From assembly GCF_000378205.1 (NCBI RefSeq), contig NZ_KB899410.1, forward strand, positions 155,195-219,194: a stretch of 64,000 bases of DNA, written 5' to 3'. Shown piece by piece: positions 25,124-32,856 of the stretch (position 1 is its first letter; each line of letters starts with the position of its first letter). Under the pieces are notes generated by a model. That model did not search any database. It saw nothing but the letters and a program-made list of their open reading frames with translations, and was not told where the DNA came from. Made by a program: the position numbers and the translations under genes. This DNA is from Sediminispirochaeta bajacaliforniensis DSM 16054 (lineage in GTDB: Bacteria > Spirochaetota > Spirochaetia > DSM-16054 > Sediminispirochaetaceae).

Positions 25124-25549
25124 TCAACTCTTTTGAAGCAGGGCGATGCAGATAAGACCGACTCCCGCTCCGACTTTAATGCCTATCACCATATTCAGCA
25201 TATAGATAAACCAGGGAATTACACTCTTGCTTTCGATTGGAGAGCCGAAGGGGGAAGCTAAAAAGAAACCGGCGAAAAGGATACCTGCGATCCCTATTCC
25301 AAGGAAGATCAGGAAGCCGAAAGCCTCGGCAAGGCTAAGGGCCGAAAGCGGGAACAGCCCTTCGATCCGTTCCTCGCGGCAACCGAGAAGCATCAGAATC
25401 CCACCCGAGGCCAAAACCACCCCGCCCTGAAAACCACCACCTGGACTTACATGGCCGTAGCTTATCATGTAACAGCCGAAGAGAAGAACGTAGGGCCCCA
25501 GTTTTCTGCTGACTGTATCGAGAATGTCGGTCTTAAATCCATTGCCCAC
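25124..25549 (-). CDS. mrpB: Mrp antiporter subunit B (MnhB/MbhF-like)
   Basis: 141 residues, four transmembrane helices. It has the MnhB signature YGHVSPGGGFQGGVVLASG, and VIGIKVGAGVGLICIAL near the end. Last gene of the second antiporter locus; 2 nt separate it from the DUF4040 gene. The tRNA-Leu gene lies 54 nt beyond its stop. In standard operons mrpC would follow here, but mrpC and mrpD are at 10.9-12.9 kb instead. Confidence 0.93.
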   Translation of the reverse strand: MGNGFKTDILDTVSRKLGPYVLLFGCYMISYGHVSPGGGFQGGVVLASGGILMLLGCREERIEGLFPLSALSLAEAFGFLIFLGIGIAGILFAGFFLASPFGSPIESKSVIPWFIYMLNMVIGIKVGAGVGLICIALLQKS

Positions 25550-25551
25550 GA

Positions 25552-25806
25552 TTACTCCTTCCCGTCATCGTCCATGTGACTGGTTTTATGAATCGCCCAT
25601 ACATAGATGAAGGTGGAAACGCCGGCACCGACGGCCGCTTCGGTTATTGCCACGTCGGGTGCATCGCAAAGGTAAAAGAGGAGGGCAGAAAGGAGGCTGA
25701 ATACCGACATCAATATCACCGAAACCAAAAGACGCTTTGCAAGCAGGGCCGTGATAGATACGATCACCAGCATCCCGAGGGTGACACTTATTGCTATCGC
25801 TTCCAT
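25552..25806 (-). CDS. DUF4040 / MbhD-like antiporter subunit
   Basis: 84 residues with two to three helices. The DAPDVAITEAAVGAGVST motif defines the MbhD/DUF4040 module, equivalent to the segment near the C-terminus of MrpA. Overlaps the mrpG gene by 13 nt and ends 2 nt before mrpB. Its presence as a separate gene, with the MbhE-like gene elsewhere, shows the modular Mbh-type layout rather than a fused MrpA. Confidence 0.88.
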   Translation of the reverse strand: MEAIAISVTLGMLVIVSITALLAKRLLVSVILMSVFSLLSALLFYLCDAPDVAITEAAVGAGVSTFIYVWAIHKTSHMDDDGKE

Positions 25807-26099
25807 GTCGGCCGCCTCCAGGGAACCTGCCCGCTACGCCATGCATAGCGGGCAATGATATGGCCGGATACGGGGCTTGATATCATGAAAAAAAGGGTGA
25901 TAACCAGAATTTTCCCGCCCATTAGTGAAAAACCGGTTATGAAAAGAGAACCTACCATGATCGAAAAAACCGTGGTGGTGCTGCAGGTGGAAGCCGCCTG
26001 GAGCCTCGTATAGACATCGGGAAAAAGGAGGGTCCCGAGATTCCCCATAAGGGCGAAGAGGGCGCCCAGAAGGAAAAAGAGCGCTGTTATCCAGCTCAC
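25794..26099 (-). CDS. mrpG: Mrp antiporter subunit G
   Basis: 101 residues, three helices. LGTLLFPDVYTRLQAASTCST is the MrpG/MnhG hallmark (PDxYTRLHAxxxxxT). Overlaps mrpF by 4 nt upstream and the DUF4040 gene by 13 nt downstream. The last 15 residues are unusually basic and polar. Confidence 0.93.
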   Translation of the reverse strand: MSWITALFFLLGALFALMGNLGTLLFPDVYTRLQAASTCSTTTVFSIMVGSLFITGFSLMGGKILVITLFFMISSPVSGHIIARYAWRSGQVPWRRPTWKR

Positions 26100-26389
26100 T
26101 CTCCTTCTCCCTTTCGCTGCAGGTAGTGGGTAATAGCAAGAAGACCGACAAAGCCGAAGATGTCGTAGACCAAGGCTACGTCGAGGTATATTCCATGTCC
26201 TCCCCTGACAGCAAGAAGAACCAGGAGGGCAAGAATCTGGCCGCTGACCAGGTTGAGACCTATCATCCTGTCTGCGGCACTTGGGCCTATCACGACTCTT
26301 ATCATGCTGATTAAAGCGGAGCCGAGAAGGAAGGCGAGCATGAGATCAAGAAGCAGCGAAACGGGAGGGGCGGAAGCAAAAATATCCAT
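26096..26389 (-). CDS. mrpF: Mrp antiporter subunit F
   Basis: 97 residues, three helices, with the MrpF/MnhF motif VVIGPSAADRMIGLNLVSGQ and YLDVALVYDIFGFVGLLAI. It lies 9 nt after mrpE and overlaps mrpG. Structural subunit of the cation/proton antiporter. Confidence 0.93.
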   Translation of the reverse strand: MDIFASAPPVSLLLDLMLAFLLGSALISMIRVVIGPSAADRMIGLNLVSGQILALLVLLAVRGGHGIYLDVALVYDIFGFVGLLAITHYLQRKGEGE

Positions 26390-26398
26390 AGAAACACC

Positions 26399-26911
26399 TC
26401 ATATCCAGATACGGCGCAGGAGCCTTTCCATATTTCCCTTGATAAGTTCTCCGGCATAACGGGAATGGGTTGTCGGAGCATCAAGCCAGTGGACGATCAG
26501 GTGATCGTCGTTCATATCGACGGTGATGGTTCCGGGGGTCATGGTGATGGAGTTCGCCAGCACGGTACGGGCTGTGTCCGAAGAAAGGCGGGTACGGAAG
26601 TGAACGATCCTGGGGTTGTATCGTCCCCGAATAATCTTCCAGACAACCTGGAAACTTGAGATATACATTTTCCAGGCCACCAGAAGAAGGTATATGAACA
26701 ATAGAGGTATCTTCGGTAAAAGGCTCCTTCTTCCCGCCTCGCTCTGATCGATAAAAAGGGGATAGGTAAGACTTGCGATAAGGAGAGAAAAGAAAGCGCC
26801 CATAATAAGGTTTGCTGGTTCCGTCGACCAGGTGAAAAGGAGCCAGGCGGGAAAAAGGTATAAGCTGGTGAGGAGCATCCTGACAAAGGACCATTTGCGA
26901 TAAAGGTTCAT
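26399..26911 (-). CDS. mrpE: Mrp antiporter subunit E
   Basis: 170 residues, two to three N-terminal helices followed by a cytoplasmic domain. RTVLANSITMTPGTITVDM and the DDHLIVHWLDAP strand are diagnostic for MrpE/MnhE. Starts with an ATGA overlap on the stop of the EIIA gene, which puts the EIIA-like protein and the antiporter under translational coupling. Confidence 0.93.
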   Translation of the reverse strand: MNLYRKWSFVRMLLTSLYLFPAWLLFTWSTEPANLIMGAFFSLLIASLTYPLFIDQSEAGRRSLLPKIPLLFIYLLLVAWKMYISSFQVVWKIIRGRYNPRIVHFRTRLSSDTARTVLANSITMTPGTITVDMNDDHLIVHWLDAPTTHSRYAGELIKGNMERLLRRIWI

Positions 26912-27369
26912 GATTCCTCGTTGTTTCTGAAAAGGGCCACGACCTCCTCGGGGGATCGGGCCTCCAGCAATTGATCACGGAAGGATTCCTGGGTCAGAAG
27001 CCTGCTGAGCCTGCTGAGGAGTTTCAGATGATCTGCACTCGAGTTTTCAGGGCCGACGATGAAAAAAAGCAGGTGGGCCGGTTTTCGATCGATTGCATCA
27101 AATGCAATTCCCTCTTTGCTTCGGCCGAAGATCATCACCGTCTCTTGTACCGATGGGCTTAGCTTATGGGGAATTGCAATTCCGTGGCCGATACCGGTGG
27201 ATGCCACCTTTTCCCGTGCGAGCACCGCTTTTGCGATCTTTTCACAGTCGGAAACCTTTTTCGTTTCGGCGAGAAGAGCGGCAAGTTCTTTGATAGCCTG
27301 TTTTTTTCGGCTTGCTTTCAGGGAAAGATCGATGACACCTTCCTCAAGCATCGTCGCAATGGTTTTCAC
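26908..27369 (-). CDS. Stand-alone PTS EIIA-like protein (fructose/nitrogen type)
   Basis: 153 residues, a single EIIA type-2 domain: LEEGVIDLSLKASRKKQAIK at the start, TGIGHGIAIPHKLSP with the phosphorylatable-type His in the IPH motif, and AHLLFFIVGPENSSADHL. GTG 27369 is chosen because GGAGG lies 6 nt upstream; an ATG at 27351 and the longer frame to 27402 lack this. There are no sugar PTS components nearby. It sits between a P-II-like gene (overlapping by 26 nt) and mrpE, so it probably regulates the antiporter in the way EIIA-Ntr controls potassium transport. Confidence 0.85.
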   Translation of the reverse strand: MKTIATMLEEGVIDLSLKASRKKQAIKELAALLAETKKVSDCEKIAKAVLAREKVASTGIGHGIAIPHKLSPSVQETVMIFGRSKEGIAFDAIDRKPAHLLFFIVGPENSSADHLKLLSRLSRLLTQESFRDQLLEARSPEEVVALFRNNEES

Positions 27370-27712
27370 CCGTTTCCTCCATTCCAACCAAACCCGCTGC
27401 AAAGTCGACGGGAAGGGTAAACATGATACCGGTCCCCGGCTCCGAAAGCCCCCCCACCACCGAATCGAGAAGTTTTCGCAGGCGTCCGATTGCCGCTTCC
27501 TCCCGGACTACGGAAAAGATGGTTTTATTATAGGGTTTGTTTCCTTTCATAAAGCTCTTGAAGTCGGCAAACAAAGGCACTTCGTAGGTGAGGAACCTTC
27601 CCATACCCTCCGAATCGAGAATAGTAGCGCCGTCGATACCCGCTTCAACATAGGCCGAGAGTACCTCGTCGAGTAACTCTTCCTTGTTCAATACCACAAC
27701 CAGTAATTTCAA
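27344..27712 (-). CDS. P-II-like signalling protein heading the antiporter operon
   Basis: 122 residues. The first 110 resemble a ferredoxin-like P-II/PII-like fold: KLLVVVLNKEELLDEVLSAY, then GIDGATILDSEGMG in the place of the first P-II strand-turn, and IFSVVREEAAIGRLRKLLDSV and GTGIMFTLPVDFAAGL at the end, similar to the GDGKIF part. It has no canonical T-loop Tyr. Small P-II-like trimers are known to sense nucleotides or bicarbonate for adjacent transporters. First gene of the operon with EIIA and mrpE-F-G-DUF4040-B, downstream of a TTGACC/TACACT promoter. Confidence 0.65.
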   Translation of the reverse strand: MKLLVVVLNKEELLDEVLSAYVEAGIDGATILDSEGMGRFLTYEVPLFADFKSFMKGNKPYNKTIFSVVREEAAIGRLRKLLDSVVGGLSEPGTGIMFTLPVDFAAGLVGMEETGENHCDDA

Positions 27713-27763
27713 CGACAGGGCTCTCCCCTCACTTTGGCTTTTAGACTTGGTTCTTCTTGCATC

Positions 27764-27792
27764 AGTGTAGGCGTCCTCTTCTCTTCGGTCAA
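27764..27792 (-). promoter_or_regulatory. Promoter of the P-II-like/EIIA/Mrp operon
   Basis: Complement strand TTGACC (27792-27787), 17-nt spacer, TACACT (27769-27764). The predicted leader is about 45 nt before the ATG at 27712. Confidence 0.55.
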
Positions 27793-27852
27793 GCTTCTTT
27801 CTGCCGGGGCTGCCCTGTTCCGAAATCTGCTTTTTCGATATGGTAGAAGACG

Positions 27853-28773
27853 ATGAAAAATGAAGAGCTTTCCGCTTATTATCGTAACTGTCACCTATGC
27901 CCCCGCAACTGCGGTGTGGATCGGAGCTCCCTTGTCCGCGGGATCTGCGGAGAGGGCGCGGTCGTTCGGGCGGCCTGTGCCGTCCTTCACCGCGGGGAAG
28001 AGCCTCCCATCGCCGGGGAGAAGGGGAGCGGCGCGCTCTTTTTTACCGGTTGTTCCCTCGGCTGCAATTTTTGTCAGAACAGGCAGATAAGCCGTGGCGG
28101 CTATGGCGGAGAACGTTCCGTAGAGGAGCTTGCCGGGCTTTTTTCCCGTCTTGAAAAGGAGGGTGCCGAGACAATAGATCTCGTTACCGCCACTCATTTC
28201 GCCCCTTCGGTGGCCACGGCCCTGGAGATGGCTTCTGTAAAGATCCCTGTAGTCTGGAACGGATCGGGGTATGAGAGCCCTTCGACGCTCGACCTTATCG
28301 AGTCGTTTGTCGATATTCATCTTCCCGATCTAAAAACCCTCTCTTCCGAGCGTGCCCGTCGCCTTTTCAGGGCCCCCGACTATCCGGTCGTCGCAAAGGC
28401 TGCCATCGAACGTATGGGCCGCTCCCATCCCCTCGAGTATAAGCATGGCCGTTTGGTACGGGGAGTGATTGTCCGCCATCTCGTGATGCCGGGGCTGCTG
28501 GAGGAGAGCAAGGAGCTTCTTCGCTGGTATGCGGAGCATCTTGCCGATAGAACCCTGCTCTCGCTTATGGTGCAGTTTGTGGATATCGACGGTGGTGATG
28601 ACGGCCCGGTGCTCGGCGAAGCACAGTACGATGAGCTTGTGGATTTCCTTGGCGAGCTTGGTATCGAAGAGGGGTTTATCCAGGAATCAGGGGACGAACG
28701 CCCCTGGATTCCCGATTTTACGAGAGACAATCCCTTTCCCCCGGCCTTTTCCCAACCCGTCTGGCACTGCTGA
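27853..28773 (+). CDS. Radical SAM protein, PflA-activase-like (PflX type)
   Basis: 306 residues. The 4Fe-4S/SAM-binding motif CSLGCNFCQN (CxxxCxxC) lies near residue 70 in FFTGCSLGCNFCQNRQIS, and an N-terminal extra cysteine set CHLCPRNCGVDR precedes it, as in PflX-type putative pyruvate formate-lyase-activating proteins (COG1313). Conserved HLPDLKTL and VIVRHLVMPG segments follow. It would be a cytoplasmic glycyl-radical-activase-like enzyme, but no glycyl radical enzyme is in the window. It is alone on its strand, divergent from the antiporter operon and convergent with the kinase below. Confidence 0.88.
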   Translation: MKNEELSAYYRNCHLCPRNCGVDRSSLVRGICGEGAVVRAACAVLHRGEEPPIAGEKGSGALFFTGCSLGCNFCQNRQISRGGYGGERSVEELAGLFSRLEKEGAETIDLVTATHFAPSVATALEMASVKIPVVWNGSGYESPSTLDLIESFVDIHLPDLKTLSSERARRLFRAPDYPVVAKAAIERMGRSHPLEYKHGRLVRGVIVRHLVMPGLLEESKELLRWYAEHLADRTLLSLMVQFVDIDGGDDGPVLGEAQYDELVDFLGELGIEEGFIQESGDERPWIPDFTRDNPFPPAFSQPVWHC

Positions 28774-28781
28774 AGCCTCTG

Positions 28782-29480
28782 TTACGGCTCGATGATGCTG
28801 CCTTCGAAGGGCTCTCCTGCCAGGATGTGCTTCAGATTCTCAATATTTCTTCCTTCGGCGGTGATGACCCGTAGACCGATTGCCTCACCGAGCTTTGCGG
28901 CGACGGGATCAAAGGGAAGATTCTTACCGGGAGTCCACTCGTCGCCCACCATCTTCCGAAAATCAGCCCAGCTGATTCTGTCGAGGGGGCGAGCCGAAGG
29001 ATCGAGTTTCGGATCGGCAGAGTAGATTTTCGCGATATTCGAAAGGTTTACGACGGTATCGGCTGCAAAACGCTTTGCAAGGACCACTGCATCGTTATCC
29101 GTTGAAAAGCCCGGTTTCCAGCCGGCCGCCACAAGCACCCTCCCGGTAAAGGGAAAGTCTGCGGAAGGATCGGTGACTACTTCGTCTTTACAGAGATCCC
29201 CCAGTACACCCCGAAGCAGCTGCGCGTTGAGCCGGGTCGCGGCGATGCCGATCATATCCTGGTCATCGCTGCTGCCCATCTCCGGCTGAAGAATCTGCCG
29301 ATATGCCTGCTGATAGACCCTCGCCGGGGCACCTCCCCCACTTACCAAAATCAGCCGCCGTTCTTCTTGTCCTTCAAGATATTCCTGCAATACCGCCAGG
29401 AAATTTCGTATAAACAGGACATCCGGTTCCGATGGGGCCAGAATCGACCCTCCAACCGAGAGCACCTTTACATCAGCCAT
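28782..29480 (-). CDS. UMP kinase-like amino acid kinase-fold protein (archaeal type)
   Basis: 232 residues. Amino acid kinase fold with KVLSVGGSI at the start, ILVSGGGAPARVYQQAY, AAGWKPGFSTDNDAVVLAKRF and VNLSNIAKIYSADPK, which match archaeal-type UMP kinases better than the hexameric bacterial PyrH. ATG 29480 is preceded by GGAGGAAGC; the longer frame to 29654 would run into the neighbouring divergent gene. It probably phosphorylates UMP or a similar small substrate. Known in a subset of bacteria including spirochaetes. Confidence 0.85.
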   Translation of the reverse strand: MADVKVLSVGGSILAPSEPDVLFIRNFLAVLQEYLEGQEERRLILVSGGGAPARVYQQAYRQILQPEMGSSDDQDMIGIAATRLNAQLLRGVLGDLCKDEVVTDPSADFPFTGRVLVAAGWKPGFSTDNDAVVLAKRFAADTVVNLSNIAKIYSADPKLDPSARPLDRISWADFRKMVGDEWTPGKNLPFDPVAAKLGEAIGLRVITAEGRNIENLKHILAGEPFEGSIIEP

Positions 29481-29528
29481 GCTTCCTCCATCCCTTTGTG
29501 TTGCTCCTATCATACCACAAGGAGCAGC

Positions 29529-29557
29529 TGGACGGAAACGGCTGTGCTCCGTATACT
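29529..29557 (+). promoter_or_regulatory. Promoter of the TPR/zinc-ribbon gene
   Basis: TGGACG (29529-29534), 17-nt spacer, TATACT (29552-29557), ATG 8 nt later and no Shine-Dalgarno. Confidence 0.5.
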
Positions 29558-29565
29558 GATGCGCA

Positions 29566-32112
29566 ATGGCATTCAGACCCTTTGAACAACTCATACGCAG
29601 AACCAACCGCCTGCTTTTGCGCCTCTTTTCCCGAAAGCCGGAGGCCGGAAGCATTGTGACGGAGCGTTGGGAAACCTCGTTTTCGGAAAAGGAGGCTCAT
29701 AGACGCTTTGATGTCGGCGGCGGGCCAGGATACCGGGCCGCCTACAGGGAGGGGTATTTTTCTCTTGAGCTGCAGAAGCCGGATTTTTTCGCCTGGGTCC
29801 AGGATCAACAGTACCAATATGATGATGTTCTTGTGGAAATCGAGATGACGATTCCCTCCGGTGCGGAGGAAATGAACTATTCCGCCGGTCTCCTGTTACG
29901 GAAGATTTCCGAGGATTCTTTTTACTACGTTCTTGTGAGCGATACAGGAATGTTCCGATTCGATTTCGTATTTAACGGTCATCCGAGAACGTTGATTCCC
30001 TGGACCGCTGCTCCCCGGGGGGCAGCGGCTGCGGAAAAGGATGATTCATCCGGTTTCCGCAGGGTGACGCTGAAGTTGATTGCCAGAGGAACCTCCTTTA
30101 CCTTTTTTATCGACGGGGCGTGGGCTGGAGAGGTGGAGGATGACGGCGGACGAAGCGGTTATATTGCCCTGGCTGCCCAGCGTTATCATGCCCGTAATCC
30201 TCAGGAAGGCGACCGAACAGAGGTCAGGTTTCTCTCCCTGTTGGTCGAGTCTCGCCCGGTAGAGGTCGAGATTGAATATCTTCGCTGGACCCGTGCAATA
30301 AAACCTTCTCCTGAGCAGCGGATTATTCTTGCCCGTCGATTTTTCGATTTTGGTAACTTTGGGCCCGCTCTTATCCAATTGAAACGTGCCTTTACCGGAC
30401 GGGCCCCCCTCCCCGAAGAAGAACTGCTTTTGGCTGAATGCTATCTTTCTCTTGGTTTTTACGATTCAGCGCTTTTGCACATAGAGCGAATCCTTGAAGG
30501 CGATCCGGGCATGGAGGAGGCTCTTAGGGAAAAGGCCGGGGTCCTCTATCTCCAGGGGCGTATCGATGAACTTCTTGGGCTTCTCGATACGATGGAAGCT
30601 CAAAAGCCTTTGTCCTCTGCTTTGCTCAACCTTCGTGGTAACGCCCTTTCTTCCCTTGGGCGCTTTGACCAAGCCGCGGACTTGTACCGCCGTGCCTTTG
30701 AGGGGGATCCCTCTGTCAGCCAGTTTGCCCTGAACGCTGCAGCCTCTTTCGAGCGAAGCGGGAAAAACACGGAGGCGCTTGCAATGTATCGAAAGGCAGC
30801 CGGTGAGCTTTATCGACAGCAGGCTTGGGACGAACTTGAGCGGGCCATTGCCGCCGTTCGTCGCTATGCACCCGATGATCCCGAGGCCCTTGCCATAGAG
30901 GGCAAGATCGCTTTTGAGGATGGAAATTGGGCTCGTGCCGAGGCTCTGCTTCGTCCCCTTGTCCAAAGGGGGTGCGGCGATAGCGCGGTCTACTATCTTT
31001 GCGCCCTTCTCGACCTGCACAGGAATGATCTCGCCTCCGCCGCCGCTTTGACGGATGCGGCACTTGCCCTGGAGCCTGATTATCCCCTCTATCATTTTAA
31101 ACGGGCAGAGATAGGGTATCTTTCCGGCAAGGGAAATGAGGAGGAGGCCCGCCGGGCCCTCGAACTGGATCGGGAGAACGGCTGGAACTGGAACCTTTTG
31201 GGACTGATTTTGCTTGATGAAAGAAAAGATGCTGAGGCACTGGATCTCTTTGAGCATGCAAAACAGCTTTTGCCGGAAGAGCCGGAACCGATAATAAACT
31301 ATTCCGAGGCCCTCCTTCGTCTTCGGGGATGCAAAGCCGCCGTATCCTGTATCGACGATGCCCTTACCTGTCTCTCTTCTCCACAGCTTTTCAATCGCAA
31401 GGGTAATATCCTTTCTGCTTCACACCGCTACGACGAGGCAGCCGATGCCTACCTTGCTGCTGCCCGGGATGAACCTGCGAATCCTCTTTGGCGGGAAAAC
31501 GGTGCTGCTGCACTGCTTGCTGCCGACCGTGTCCCCGAGGCGGAGCGGATTCTCGCCCGTCTTCTTGAGGAAAATCCTACTGCCCTGCGCTACAGGCTTA
31601 CCGGGCAGGCTGCCTTTAGAACCGGTGAATATTCCCGTGCCCTTTCCGCCTTTCAGGCCGCCGTCGAAAGCGATCCGAAAGATCCCTTTTGCAGGGCCGA
31701 CCTGGCGGAGATGCTGATGGTTCGGGGGCGCTATAGTGAGGCGGATGAGCAGCTTAGCATTGCCGAAAGGGCGGCGGACGATGTGGATTTTCCCCATATT
31801 GGGGCCCTCCGTCGTCGTCTTCGGGATGAAGGAGGAGAGGAATACCGCTGTGCAGGCTGCGGGCGCAGCTGGTGGGTTCCATCGGATGCCGATGCCCCCG
31901 ATCGCCTGAAACTCAAGGGTGAACCCCCTGCCGAGGCTCCTGCGGGAAAATGTCCCTCCTGCGGGGCTGTCTTTTGTGTCGCCTGCGGTATGGAACATCT
32001 TTCGGAGGGACGATTTCACTGCCCGGTCTGTAATGTCCCCTTGAAACTCAATGATGCAGGGCTTCGCTATCTTGTCATGCATCTGGTTTCGGCCGGAAAG
32101 AACGGCCGGTAA
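29566..32112 (+). CDS. Tetratricopeptide-repeat protein with N-terminal concanavalin-like domain and C-terminal zinc ribbon
   Basis: 848 residues, no signal peptide. Residues about 35-240 look like a beta-sandwich (LamG/DUF1080 style: YSAGLLLRKISEDSFYYVLVS, TFFIDGAWAGEVEDDG). About 245-755 is a long TPR array (repeats such as GRFDQAADLYRRAFEGDPS and EYSRALSAFQAAVESDPKDP). The C-terminal 90 residues carry four CxxC pairs (CAGC, CPSC, CVAC, CPVC), enough for two zinc sites. Unusual combination suggesting a cytoplasmic scaffold or assembly factor. Function unknown. Confidence 0.8.
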   Translation: MAFRPFEQLIRRTNRLLLRLFSRKPEAGSIVTERWETSFSEKEAHRRFDVGGGPGYRAAYREGYFSLELQKPDFFAWVQDQQYQYDDVLVEIEMTIPSGAEEMNYSAGLLLRKISEDSFYYVLVSDTGMFRFDFVFNGHPRTLIPWTAAPRGAAAAEKDDSSGFRRVTLKLIARGTSFTFFIDGAWAGEVEDDGGRSGYIALAAQRYHARNPQEGDRTEVRFLSLLVESRPVEVEIEYLRWTRAIKPSPEQRIILARRFFDFGNFGPALIQLKRAFTGRAPLPEEELLLAECYLSLGFYDSALLHIERILEGDPGMEEALREKAGVLYLQGRIDELLGLLDTMEAQKPLSSALLNLRGNALSSLGRFDQAADLYRRAFEGDPSVSQFALNAAASFERSGKNTEALAMYRKAAGELYRQQAWDELERAIAAVRRYAPDDPEALAIEGKIAFEDGNWARAEALLRPLVQRGCGDSAVYYLCALLDLHRNDLASAAALTDAALALEPDYPLYHFKRAEIGYLSGKGNEEEARRALELDRENGWNWNLLGLILLDERKDAEALDLFEHAKQLLPEEPEPIINYSEALLRLRGCKAAVSCIDDALTCLSSPQLFNRKGNILSASHRYDEAADAYLAAARDEPANPLWRENGAAALLAADRVPEAERILARLLEENPTALRYRLTGQAAFRTGEYSRALSAFQAAVESDPKDPFCRADLAEMLMVRGRYSEADEQLSIAERAADDVDFPHIGALRRRLRDEGGEEYRCAGCGRSWWVPSDADAPDRLKLKGEPPAEAPAGKCPSCGAVFCVACGMEHLSEGRFHCPVCNVPLKLNDAGLRYLVMHLVSAGKNGR

Positions 32113-32121
32113 GAACCAAGC

Positions 32122-32149
32122 TTGACAAACGGTCCCCGATCTGTATGAT
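32122..32149 (+). promoter_or_regulatory. Near-consensus sigma-70 promoter of the LolA-like gene
   Basis: TTGACA (32122-32127), 16-nt spacer, TATGAT (32144-32149). The ATG at 32159 begins 9 nt after the -10 box, so the transcript starts at or just before the start codon. Confidence 0.8.
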
Positions 32150-32158
32150 GTGAGAGTT

Positions 32159-32854
32159 ATGAACCAGCAAACAACTCGCCTGTTTCGGGCTTTTTCTCTT
32201 ATCGTCTTTGTATTTCTTTCTGCTGCCTTGTCGGCTCAGGAAATCCTTACGGCCGAACGTTTTTTCAACTCGGTTTCCGATGCCTACGGAAAGGTTGATG
32301 ATTATGAGGCCTTGATTACCATCAACCATGGTGATACCACAATGGAGGGGGTTTGTTATTATAAATCCCCCAATCTCCTGCGGATCAATTTTACCGAACC
32401 AAAGGATCAGACTATTGTTGTTGACGGTGAAAAGATGAGTCTCTACCTCCCGCGGCAGAATGTGGTACTTCGACAGCAGCTCAAACGTCATAGCCAGGCA
32501 ACCTTGGCCTCAATGGCCAGCAGTCAGGGCTTGGCTCTGCTCAAGCGGGGATATAGTATCGCCTTTCTTGATGGTCCCGATCCTGTTCCTTTGGACGAAG
32601 GTTCCGATGTATTGGTCCGTAATCTCAACCTTCATTGGCGAAGCACCGACGAGGGGTTTCGCCAGATCATCATTTCTGTGGATGAGGACCTGCGAATTCG
32701 TCGTATGAAAGGGATTACCGCCGATTACGAATCTTTTCAGTTCGATTTTAATGCTGTTGATGTAAACCAAGGGATACCCGATGCGCGCTTTCAGTATGAT
32801 GAGCCCGCTTCTGCGTATATCATTGAAAATTTTCTGTTTGAACCGGAAGAATAA
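32159..32854 (+). CDS. LolA-like outer-membrane lipoprotein carrier
   Basis: 231 residues. Signal peptide ends near LSAQ (about residue 26). The mature protein has the LolA fold pattern: FFNSVSDAYGKVDDYEALITI, the MEGVCYYKSPNLLRINFTEPKDQ beta-hairpin, DGEKMSLYLPRQNVVLRQQL and GFRQIIISVDEDLRIRRMKG. It probably carries lipoproteins across the periplasm and is the better candidate for the housekeeping LolA, since it sits with cell-envelope and housekeeping genes. A GTG at 32150 lies in the same frame but next to the -10 box, so ATG 32159 is preferred. The RodZ-like gene follows 2 nt later. Confidence 0.85.
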   Translation: MNQQTTRLFRAFSLIVFVFLSAALSAQEILTAERFFNSVSDAYGKVDDYEALITINHGDTTMEGVCYYKSPNLLRINFTEPKDQTIVVDGEKMSLYLPRQNVVLRQQLKRHSQATLASMASSQGLALLKRGYSIAFLDGPDPVPLDEGSDVLVRNLNLHWRSTDEGFRQIIISVDEDLRIRRMKGITADYESFQFDFNAVDVNQGIPDARFQYDEPASAYIIENFLFEPEE

Positions 32855-32856
32855 TA

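Noticed and set aside
27709-27894. Possible small gene between the P-II-like and radical SAM genes
   Set aside because: It covers the divergent promoter region and overlaps the radical SAM start; the product is a basic string without features.
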